In this document: piece after piece, positions 6,978-13,302 of the stretch
How positions within the stretch are numbered: the first letter of the stretch is position 1
Layout of the letters: each line of letters opens with the position of its first letter
Assembly (NCBI GenBank): GCA_904420055.1
Contig: CAJFTV010000125.1
Location: forward strand, 1-20,078
Length of the DNA stretch: 20,078 nucleotides
Direction: 5' to 3'
Source of the DNA: Candidatus Alloscillospira gallinarum
GTDB taxonomy: Bacteria > Bacillota > Clostridia > Oscillospirales > Oscillospiraceae
Notes under the pieces: model-generated
The model's input: only the letters and a program-made list of their open reading frames with translations
Told to the model about the DNA's origin: nothing
Databases searched by the model: none
Translations under genes and position numbers: made by a program

Positions 6978-7243
6978 TTTCCTGCCTGCCTTTCTCCATT
7001 AATGGGAGTTGTTTTTTTACGTTTGCACGGGCCTGACTGCTGTGAGAAAAATGCTGAGGTGTATGGCTCGGACAGCGTTTGCACCACCTGTAGTGCAAAT
7101 GCCCGGCCTGGGGAGAGTATATACTGCAATTATACTGTAGCATATTTTGCCCTGCGGCTTCAAGACGCAAAAAAATGAACGCAACGGCTTGCGGAAAAGC
7201 CTGCGCGATATTGCTCTTTAGCCTGACCGCTTAAGGGGCGTTG
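6978..7243. other. Divergent intergenic region with repeated GTTTGCAC boxes
   Basis: No gene is visible. TTTGCAC occurs at 7022-7028 and 7078-7084 on the plus strand (both within GTTTGCAC) and inverted at 7093-7099; the last two form a 7-bp inverted repeat with 8-base spacing. A minus-strand TATAAT lies at 7129-7134 without a clear -35 box and may drive the DUF1835-type gene, which would put the boxes in its leader. Confidence 0.4.
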
Positions 7244-7272
7244 TTTACAACTTCATTTAAAATTGGTATAAT
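7244..7272 (+). promoter_or_regulatory. Promoter of the obg operon
   Basis: TTTACA at 7244-7249, a 17-base spacer and TATAAT at 7267-7272, with TG at 7264-7265 giving an extended -10. The predicted leader is about 60 bases to the ATG at 7339. Confidence 0.8.
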
Positions 7273-7338
7273 ATATTATTCAGTTAATGGCTGTGTTTTA
7301 GATATGACGTGTCACTTATGAAATGAGGTTAAAGATAT

Positions 7339-8610
7339 ATGTTTGTTGACAGAGCTACCATAAAAGTAAAGGCGGGAAACGGGGGGAACGGCTCCGTCTC
7401 CTTTCACCGGGAAAAATACGTGGCCGCAGGCGGACCTGACGGGGGCGACGGGGGCCGCGGAGGCAATATTATACTTGTCGCCGACCCAAACATGTCTACC
7501 CTTATGGACTTTCGGTATAAGCGGAAGTACACGGCGGAAAACGGCGGTGACGGAATGGGAAAGCGCTGTTCGGGAAAAGACGGGGAAAGCCTTGTAATAA
7601 AAGTGCCGAAGGGCACAGTCGTCAGGGATAAGGAGACCGGGGCAATAATCAAGGACATGTCCGATGACAAGCCGTTTATCCTGGCCAAGGGCGGCAGCGG
7701 CGGCTGGGGCAACAAGCATTTTGCGACGCCCACCCGTCAGGCGCCCCGGTTTGCAAAGAGCGGTCTTGCCGGAGAGGCAAAGGAGGTAACGCTGGAGCTA
7801 AAGCTTCTGGCGGACGTTGGACTTGTGGGATTTCCCAATGTTGGAAAGTCAACTCTGCTTTCCGTGGTGTCAAAGGCCCACCCCAAGATTGCAAATTATC
7901 ATTTTACTACATTGTATCCCAACCTGGGGGTGGTTTACGCGGGGGAGGGCGTTTCCTTTGTAATGGCCGATATCCCCGGAATTATAGAGGGGGCGGCAGA
8001 CGGTGCGGGACTTGGCCACGATTTTCTGCGGCACATTGACCGGTGCCGTCTCATAATCCACGTGGTGGATATATCCGGCAGCGAGGGGCGCGACCCGATA
8101 GAGGATTTTAAGACCATAAATGAGGAGCTTAAAAGCTATAACCCTGACCTTGCGGAGAGAAGGCAGATTGTGGCGGCAAACAAGTGCGACATAATCGAGG
8201 ACGAGGAAAAAGCGGACAAGTTCCGGGCGTTTATAAGAGAGCAGGGATATGACCTGTTTGAGATAAGCGCCGCCGCCCACATGGGTATACGGGAGCTTAT
8301 TCAGGCTGTGGCAGCCGAGCTTGCCCATCTGCCGCCTATCACCGTTTATGAACCGGAGGTCATAGAGATGGAGACGGCACCGGCTTCACCGGAGGACATT
8401 GTGATAAACCAGTACGACGACGTCTGGATACTGGAGGGGGAGTGGCTTGAGCGGCTTGTGAGGAATATAAACTTTTCCGACTACGAGTCCCGTATGTATT
8501 TTGACAGGTCACTGAGGAATGCCGGAGTATACGACCGCCTTGAGGATATGGGTATAAACGAAGGGGATACGGTGAGCATATTCGACATAGAATTTGAATA
8601 CAGAAGGTGA
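7339..8610 (+). CDS. obg: GTPase Obg/CgtA (50S ribosome assembly)
   Basis: The 423-residue protein has all three Obg parts. The glycine-rich Obg fold occupies residues 1-157 (GNGGNGSVSFHREKYV, GGPDGGDGGRGG). The GTPase domain follows with G1 GFPNVGKST (164-172), the TT of switch I at 190-191, DIPG (211-214), NKCD (281-284) and an SAA-type G5 near 309. The C-terminal OCT domain runs from about 345 to the end. Obg binds the 50S subunit late in assembly and couples GTP/ppGpp levels to growth. In most Bacillota it sits directly after rplU-prp-rpmA; here those genes are about 9 kb away on the other strand. GAGGT lies about 12 bases before the ATG. It leads a co-directional run of five genes. Confidence 0.97.
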   Translation: MFVDRATIKVKAGNGGNGSVSFHREKYVAAGGPDGGDGGRGGNIILVADPNMSTLMDFRYKRKYTAENGGDGMGKRCSGKDGESLVIKVPKGTVVRDKETGAIIKDMSDDKPFILAKGGSGGWGNKHFATPTRQAPRFAKSGLAGEAKEVTLELKLLADVGLVGFPNVGKSTLLSVVSKAHPKIANYHFTTLYPNLGVVYAGEGVSFVMADIPGIIEGAADGAGLGHDFLRHIDRCRLIIHVVDISGSEGRDPIEDFKTINEELKSYNPDLAERRQIVAANKCDIIEDEEKADKFRAFIREQGYDLFEISAAAHMGIRELIQAVAAELAHLPPITVYEPEVIEMETAPASPEDIVINQYDDVWILEGEWLERLVRNINFSDYESRMYFDRSLRNAGVYDRLEDMGINEGDTVSIFDIEFEYRR

Positions 8611-8614
8611 CAGA

Positions 8615-9178
8615 GTGGATATAAGAGAGCTTATAACCCTTTTGGGGACTGCGGAAAAGCTTAAAAACAACACACGCCACTCGTGGACCTCCTCGGACAG
8701 GCATGAGAGCGTGGCGGAGCACTCCTGGCGGGCATGCGTTATGGCATACTTTTTAAAGGACGAATTTCCGGAAGCAGATATGGGGCGGGTAATGCTCATG
8801 TGTCTCTTTCACGACATGGGAGAGGCGTTTACCGGGGATATACCCGCTTTTATAAAGACAGATATGGACGTAAAAGAGGAGAGCCGCCAAATCGGGGACT
8901 GGCTGAATTCCCTGCCTGAGCCATACAGTGGAGAGCTTAGAGGCCTGTTTGAGGAGATGGACGCCCTTTTAACGCCGGAGGCCAGAATATACAAGGCAGT
9001 TGACAAGCTTGAGGCGCTAATTCAGCACAACGAGGGACCTCTCTGCCGCTGGCTGCCGAATGAATATGAGCTGCAGCTTACATATGGGGCCGAGGCCGTT
9101 GGCTTTTCGGAATATATGGCAAGGCTGAGAGAGGCGGTAAATGAGGATTCGCGAAAGAAAATGGCGGACGGGAAATGA
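8615..9178 (+). CDS. HD-domain phosphohydrolase (YfbR/HDDC2-like 5'-deoxynucleotidase)
   Basis: I choose the GTG at 8615, four bases after the obg stop, with GAAGGTGA just upstream; this gives 187 residues. A longer frame from a TTG at 8594 inside obg is less likely. The metal site of the HD superfamily is visible: Arg29-His30 and His36 in RHESVAEHSWR, His66-Asp67 in FHDMGE, and a late Asp130 in YKAVDKLEAL. GDIP (74-77) follows the HD pair as in YfbR and HDDC2, which remove the 5'-phosphate from deoxyribonucleoside monophosphates. This is a family inference; the nucleotide specificity cannot be read here. It is tightly coupled to obg and precedes larB by 51 bases. Confidence 0.88.
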   Translation: MDIRELITLLGTAEKLKNNTRHSWTSSDRHESVAEHSWRACVMAYFLKDEFPEADMGRVMLMCLFHDMGEAFTGDIPAFIKTDMDVKEESRQIGDWLNSLPEPYSGELRGLFEEMDALLTPEARIYKAVDKLEALIQHNEGPLCRWLPNEYELQLTYGAEAVGFSEYMARLREAVNEDSRKKMADGK

Positions 9179-9229
9179 GCCGGCACAATCTGAATATACC
9201 GGCAGGCTACGCGGTATGGGAGATTAAAT

Positions 9230-9976
9230 ATGGACGTGAGAGAACTTCTTGAACAAATAAAAAGCGGTGAAATATCCGTGGACGACGGCGTGGATAAGCT
9301 GAAAAACCTTCCCTATGAGGACTTGGGATATGCAAAGCTGGACCTGCACAGGGAGCTGAGGTCCGGGTTCCCGGAGACGGTTTTCTGTCAGGGGAAGCGT
9401 GACGAGTTTTTGGCGGACATCTATGTGAAGCTATACGAGAAAAACGGGCGCGTTTTGGGTACAAGGGCGTCGGAGCACCAGTATGAGGTAGTCCGCGCTG
9501 CCCTGCCGGAGGTGGAGTATGACCCGGTGTCCCGGGTGCTTAAGCTCTGTCCGGAGGAGACGGAAAAGAAAGGCAATATAGCTGTATGCACCGGCGGCAC
9601 TGCGGATATTCCCGTGGCGGAAGAGGCGGCGCAGACAGCCGAATTTTTTGGTTGTTATGTTAACAGAATATACGACGTGGGAGTTGCCGGCATTCACAGG
9701 CTTTTGAGCCGGCGGAGCGAGATAGTCAGCGCGAACTGCATTGTGGCAGTGGCGGGAATGGAGGGAGCCCTCGGCACGGTCATTGCAGGCCTTGTGAGAA
9801 ACCCGGTTATCGCTGTGCCCACATCGGTGGGCTACGGCGCCTCGTTTGGCGGGATTTCGGCGCTGCTTACAATGCTGAACTCATGTGCAAACGGGATTTC
9901 CACGGTGAATATTGACAACGGATACGGGGCGGGCTATCTTGCCGCCCAGATTAACAGATTGGCGGTGGAAAAGTGA
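9230..9976 (+). CDS. larB: Nickel-pincer cofactor biosynthesis protein LarB
   Basis: The 248-residue protein matches LarB in length and motifs. The N-terminal LLEQIKSGEISVDDGVDKLKNL is the usual helical head, and the C-terminal half (from about 115) is related to PurE, with CTGGTADIPVAEEAA and GYGASFGGISALLTMLNSC. LarB carboxylates nicotinic acid adenine dinucleotide at C5 and hydrolyses it to the biscarboxylated mononucleotide, the first step to the nickel-pincer nucleotide. Cys219 in LNSCANG corresponds in position to the cysteine (Cys221) reported to bind the pyridine in the Lactiplantibacillus enzyme. GGAGA lies six bases before the ATG. Its TGA overlaps the larC GTG by four bases, indicating translational coupling. 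Confidence 0.95.
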   Translation: MDVRELLEQIKSGEISVDDGVDKLKNLPYEDLGYAKLDLHRELRSGFPETVFCQGKRDEFLADIYVKLYEKNGRVLGTRASEHQYEVVRAALPEVEYDPVSRVLKLCPEETEKKGNIAVCTGGTADIPVAEEAAQTAEFFGCYVNRIYDVGVAGIHRLLSRRSEIVSANCIVAVAGMEGALGTVIAGLVRNPVIAVPTSVGYGASFGGISALLTMLNSCANGISTVNIDNGYGAGYLAAQINRLAVEK

Positions 9977-11184
9977 GCGGTGTACTGTATTTTGACTGTG
10001 CCTCCGGCATAAGCGGCGATATGACAATAGGCGCGCTTTTAGACCTTGGAGCCGACAGGGAGAAGCTCATACATGCTATTGACAGCCTTGGGATTGACGG
10101 GTATGAGCTGAAATTTGACAGGGTGATTAAAAACAGTGTTTCGGCATTTAAATTTGATGTTATGTTAACTGAACACCATGACCATGAAAGCCATGGGACA
10201 GAAGGGCACCATCACCACCATGGACACAGGCACCTTGGGGATATCGTGAGGATAATTGAAGGGGGAGCGCTTACACCCCGCGCATCAGAGCTTGCCAAAA
10301 AAATGTTTGGTGTAGTGGCAGAGGCGGAGGCCAAGGCCCACGGCGTAGAGGTGGAACAGGTGCATTTTCACGAGGTGGGGGCAGTTGACTCCATAATTGA
10401 CATTGTGGGCACCGCAGTGTGCATTGACGACCTTGACCCGGAGTATGTGGTAATATCCCCGCTGTCAGAGGGACAGGGTTATGTAAACTGCGCCCACGGA
10501 ACGCTTCCGGTTCCGGTTCCGGCGGTTGCAAATATTGCGGCGGCGCACGGGCTTAAGCTGAGGATTACCGATACGATGGGTGAGATGGTGACGCCGACCG
10601 GCGCGGCCATTGCTGCGGTGCTGAGCTCGGAAAGAGAGCTTCCGCGGGAGTTCAAAATCGATAGGATTGGAATTGGAGCCGGCACGCGGGAGTACGAAAA
10701 CCCCAATGTACTCCGTGTTATGCTGCTAAAACCGGAAGAGGGTGATGTGGACACGGTGACGGAGCTTGAGACAAACATAGATGACTGTACTCCTGAGGCT
10801 ATGGGGTTTGTCATGGATATGCTGTTTAAAGCTGGGGCAAAGGACGCGTATTTTACCGGTGTGCAGATGAAAAAATCCCGTCCCGGCGTGCTTCTCACGG
10901 TTATCTGCGCGCCGGAGGACAGAAGAAAGATGGAGGATATAATCTTTACACACACCAGCACCATAGGAATAAGGTACCGGGAGATGAAGCGGAGTGTCCT
11001 TAAGAGGGAAAAAATTGAATTTGACACAGAGCTTGGCCGCGCCGGAGGAAAAATAGTATCCGGCAGGGGTGTGCACCGTTTTGTACCGGAATATGACGAT
11101 GTAAAGAAAATTGCGGAGGAGCGGAGACTGCCATTTGATATGGTTTACAGCGCCGTAAAGCGCGAGGGTGAAGGTCATGTCTGA
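9973..11184 (+). CDS. larC: Nickel insertase LarC, single unsplit ORF
   Basis: The 403-residue protein starts at a GTG that overlaps the larB stop as GTGA. The N-terminal VLYFDCASGISGDMTIGALLDLG is diagnostic of LarC. A histidine-rich stretch at residues 68-87 (ten or more His) fits a nickel-collecting role. VHFHEVGAVDSIIDIVG, and the C-terminal GIRYREMKRSVL and ETNIDDCTPEAMGFVMDMLF, belong to the conserved core. LarC uses CTP to insert nickel and form the Ni-C and Ni-S bonds of the nickel-pincer nucleotide. In some lactobacilli the gene is split and joined by a programmed frameshift; here the reading frame is continuous. It overlaps larE by eight bases. Confidence 0.95.
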   Translation: MSGVLYFDCASGISGDMTIGALLDLGADREKLIHAIDSLGIDGYELKFDRVIKNSVSAFKFDVMLTEHHDHESHGTEGHHHHHGHRHLGDIVRIIEGGALTPRASELAKKMFGVVAEAEAKAHGVEVEQVHFHEVGAVDSIIDIVGTAVCIDDLDPEYVVISPLSEGQGYVNCAHGTLPVPVPAVANIAAAHGLKLRITDTMGEMVTPTGAAIAAVLSSERELPREFKIDRIGIGAGTREYENPNVLRVMLLKPEEGDVDTVTELETNIDDCTPEAMGFVMDMLFKAGAKDAYFTGVQMKKSRPGVLLTVICAPEDRRKMEDIIFTHTSTIGIRYREMKRSVLKREKIEFDTELGRAGGKIVSGRGVHRFVPEYDDVKKIAEERRLPFDMVYSAVKREGEGHV

Positions 11185-11983
11185 CGCAGGTGTACTGGCA
11201 GGGAGGCTGGAGGACTATATAAGGGGTATTCACGGAGATATTTGCACGGCGTTTTCCGGAGGGGTGGACAGCAGCGTGGTGGCAAAGGCCGCGAAAAATG
11301 CACTTGCCTCTGACGGAAGAAGGGCTGTGGCAGTTACATTTGTGACACCATTGCAGTCCCGGGAGGACACGGAGATTGCCCGGAGAGTGGCAGGGGAGAT
11401 TGGCACTATACAGGTTGAGCTTGCCCTCGACCCCCTGACTGTCCCAAATGTCCGGCAAAACAGCAGGGAGAGATGTTATTTCTGCAAAAAGTTTATGTTT
11501 ACGTCGCTTTGGGAGTTTTGCCGGGAGAAGGGATTTTCCGCAGCACTGGACGGCACAAATGCCGATGACACGGGACACTACCGTCCGGGGCTCCGCGCGG
11601 TAGAGGAGCTTGGAGTTATAAGTCCGCTGAAGGAGCTGGGATATATAAAGAGAGATATCGTGGCCGTGGCAGAGTTTTACGGCCTCACTGTTGCGGGGCG
11701 CCCCGCGTCTCCCTGCATGGCAACCAGAATACCATACGGAGAGGTATTGGACAGGGAGGTGCTGTCCCGTCTCTGTCAGGGAGAGACGATGTTAAAAGCG
11801 ATTTTACCCGGTCCGTTGAGGCTGCGGCTTCACGGAAGAGTGCTGCGTATGGAAGCTCCTCCGGATAGCTTTGAAGATGTAATTCGGAATAGAGAGAGAA
11901 TAATCGCGGCTCTCAAGGCTCTGGGATTTGTGTATATAACACTGGACATAGAGGGATTTCGATCGGGCAGTATGGACTTGTAA
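11177..11983 (+). CDS. larE: ATP-dependent sulfur transferase LarE
   Basis: I choose the ATG at 11177 (GAGGG nine bases upstream, overlapping the larC stop) over a GTG at 11168; this gives 268 residues. SGGVDSS (27-33) is the PP-loop of the ATP pyrophosphatase fold and DGTNADD (125-131) the second substrate loop. LarE adenylates the carboxylates of the LarB product and adds sulfur. Cys180 in PASPCMATRIPYG matches the sacrificial cysteine position of the Lactiplantibacillus enzyme. A CxxC pair, Cys100 and Cys103 (RCYFCKK), is also present. Three such cysteines are associated with LarE homologues that carry a [4Fe-4S] cluster and use it for catalytic rather than sacrificial sulfur transfer; that mechanism is inferred here. 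A strong terminator follows. Confidence 0.94.
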   Translation: MSDAGVLAGRLEDYIRGIHGDICTAFSGGVDSSVVAKAAKNALASDGRRAVAVTFVTPLQSREDTEIARRVAGEIGTIQVELALDPLTVPNVRQNSRERCYFCKKFMFTSLWEFCREKGFSAALDGTNADDTGHYRPGLRAVEELGVISPLKELGYIKRDIVAVAEFYGLTVAGRPASPCMATRIPYGEVLDREVLSRLCQGETMLKAILPGPLRLRLHGRVLRMEAPPDSFEDVIRNRERIIAALKALGFVYITLDIEGFRSGSMDL

Positions 11984-11985
11984 AG

Positions 11986-12022
11986 AAAAAATCCCCGGAC
12001 ATTACGGTGTCCGGGGATTTTT
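11986..12022. terminator. Strong rho-independent terminator after larE
   Basis: A stem of about 15 bp (AAAAATCCCCGGACA / TGTCCGGGGATTTTT, loop 12002-12007) starts immediately after the larE stop. A and T tracts on both sides allow it to work in either direction. Confidence 0.93.
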
Positions 12023-12043
12023 ATGTAAACTTAATTAAAGAGT

Positions 12044-12076
12044 CCTCCGCAGGTGAGGATATAAGGCCTGCGGGGG
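12044..12076 (-). terminator. Possible terminator of degV
   Basis: A 10-bp stem with one wobble pair (12044-12053 with 12067-12076, 13-base loop) lies just past the degV stop. On the minus strand it is followed by ACTCTTTAATT, a weak T-tract. The stronger hairpin at 11986-12022 may act as backup. Confidence 0.5.
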
Positions 12077-12095
12077 CATGAGCATATATGCGGTT

Positions 12096-12944
12096 TTATT
12101 TTCTGAAAAACAATACGCCGAGACAGACAGGACCGCAGTGGTTTGATACTGAACAGCCTGCGGTGGAGGTTAATATTTCCTCAAAGTAATTGAGTTTTGT
12201 AACCTCGTCCTTTACGGCCTGCACCACGCTGTCCGGAGTACCGGGAGCGTAGGTTATGAAGATACGGCGGGGGTCAATAGCCTCCAAATCAGAAAGACGG
12301 TCGCGGACATATTGTATAATCACGTTTGCAAAGTTGCCGCGGTATTTTTTGCCCACGTCCATTTTCCCCTCAGTCACCTCAATGCAGGGCTTGAGCTTTA
12401 GTAGGTTTGCGCCAAGGGCGGCAACGCCGGAGCACCTTCCTCCCTTGTGCAGGTATTTAAGGGTGTCAATTACAAAGCTCACGTCCAGCTTTGCCTTCTC
12501 TTCGTTTATAATGTCCACAATTTCCTGCGGGGACAGCTTGCCTTCCTGAGCCATAATGGCGGCGTCCAGCACAAGGTGACCAATGCCGGTGGAGAGGTTG
12601 CGGCTGTCAATTACGTATACGTTGCCAAGCTCCTCGGCGGCTGTGCAGGCATTTGCGTAACACACAGACATATCACTGCTTATGTGGAAACTTATAACTG
12701 CGTCATAGTCTGAAGTATACTGCGAAAATATATCTATGTAATTCTGGGCGTTTATAGCGGAGGTGTGGCAGATACCCTTGCCGCTGTCAACATACTCAAA
12801 GATATCCATGGGGGTTATATCCACACCATCGTAATATTCCTTGTCATCTTTCAGGATAACGAGGGGTGTTACACTGATATTGTATTTTTCTATTAACTCC
12901 TTTGTAAGGTCACAAGTGCTGTCAGAGACTATCTTTATTTTCAT
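12096..12944 (-). CDS. DegV family fatty acid-binding protein
   Basis: The 282-residue protein starts with KIKIVSDSTCDLTKELI, the DegV hallmark. It has HTSAIN (about 65-70), where the family binds the fatty-acid carboxylate through a TS motif, and LKYLHKGGRCSG in the second domain. DegV (FakB-like) proteins bind free fatty acids and, in fatty acid kinase systems, present them to FakA for phosphorylation. No fakA is in this window, so the partner is unknown. The C-terminal NHCGPVCLGVLFF departs from the usual H-x-GPG-x-x-G pattern (Cys and Val replace the first and third positions), which may affect ligand choice. GAGAGG lies about six bases before the ATG. It is monocistronic with its own promoter. 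Confidence 0.92.
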   Translation of the reverse strand: MKIKIVSDSTCDLTKELIEKYNISVTPLVILKDDKEYYDGVDITPMDIFEYVDSGKGICHTSAINAQNYIDIFSQYTSDYDAVISFHISSDMSVCYANACTAAEELGNVYVIDSRNLSTGIGHLVLDAAIMAQEGKLSPQEIVDIINEEKAKLDVSFVIDTLKYLHKGGRCSGVAALGANLLKLKPCIEVTEGKMDVGKKYRGNFANVIIQYVRDRLSDLEAIDPRRIFITYAPGTPDSVVQAVKDEVTKLNYFEEILTSTAGCSVSNHCGPVCLGVLFFRK

Positions 12945-12980
12945 ATTAGACCTCTCTCTCAGTAAAAATTTTATATAAAA

Positions 12981-13009
12981 ATTATACTATGCCGTCCTGT
13001 TTTTTTCAA
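12981..13009 (-). promoter_or_regulatory. Promoter of degV
   Basis: On the minus strand, TTGAAA (13004-13009), a 17-base spacer and a perfect TATAAT (12981-12986) lie 36 bases upstream of the degV ATG. Confidence 0.85.
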
Positions 13010-13061
13010 GATAACTTATCTGGTCAAAACGGCGCATTTGTACAGTAAAGCAGAAAAAATA

Positions 13062-13089
13062 TCTGTCGGTACAATTCTGTACCGACAGA
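13062..13089 (-). terminator. Rho-independent terminator of the FAD/Fe-S operon transcript
   Basis: A perfect 12-bp stem TCTGTCGGTACA / TGTACCGACAGA with loop ATTC is followed on the minus strand by TATTTTTTC. It lies about 215 bases past the stop of the FAD-dependent oxidoreductase gene, giving that operon a long 3' UTR, unless an unseen small RNA is made there. Confidence 0.85.
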
Positions 13090-13302
13090 CAATGGAATAA
13101 ATGCGCATTTTGAATTAGAGGTGAAAATGGTTTGCCGGACTTCCCGGCGTGAAGATACTTAAATCCGCTTTTATCCTTTAAAACTTTTGCCGGAAAAGGC
13201 CTTTTGGCCTTTTCCGACATCATGCTTATCCGCAGGAAGCTGAATTACGGATAAGACAGGAGGAGAAAGGAAAAAAGGTAGTTATTTTCCTGAAACCGCT
13301 GT
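13090..13302 (-). other. Hairpin-rich 3' region, no gene recognised
   Basis: The gap between the FAD gene and its likely terminator holds an 11-bp perfect stem CGGAAAAGGCC / GGCCTTTTCCG (13191-13201, 13206-13216, loop TTTT) and an 8-bp inverted repeat CTTATCCG / CGGATAAG (13225-13232, 13248-13255). A short GCCGG/CCGGC repeat lies near 13135-13147. None has a good T-tract. Short ORFs here lack ribosome sites. It may be a structured 3' UTR. Confidence 0.4.

Noticed and set aside
6648..7178. 176-codon plus-strand ORF overlapping the DUF1835-type gene and the obg upstream gap
   Set aside because: Most of it is antisense to a better-supported gene; its end in the gap has no start or ribosome site of its own.
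7870..8328. 152-codon minus-strand ORF inside obg
   Set aside because: It lies opposite the Obg GTPase domain, which is fully conserved in the plus frame, and lacks translation signals.
12987..13223. 78-codon minus-strand ORF between the FAD gene and degV
   Set aside because: It runs through the 12-bp terminator hairpin and the degV -35 box, and has no ribosome site, so it is unlikely to be a gene.
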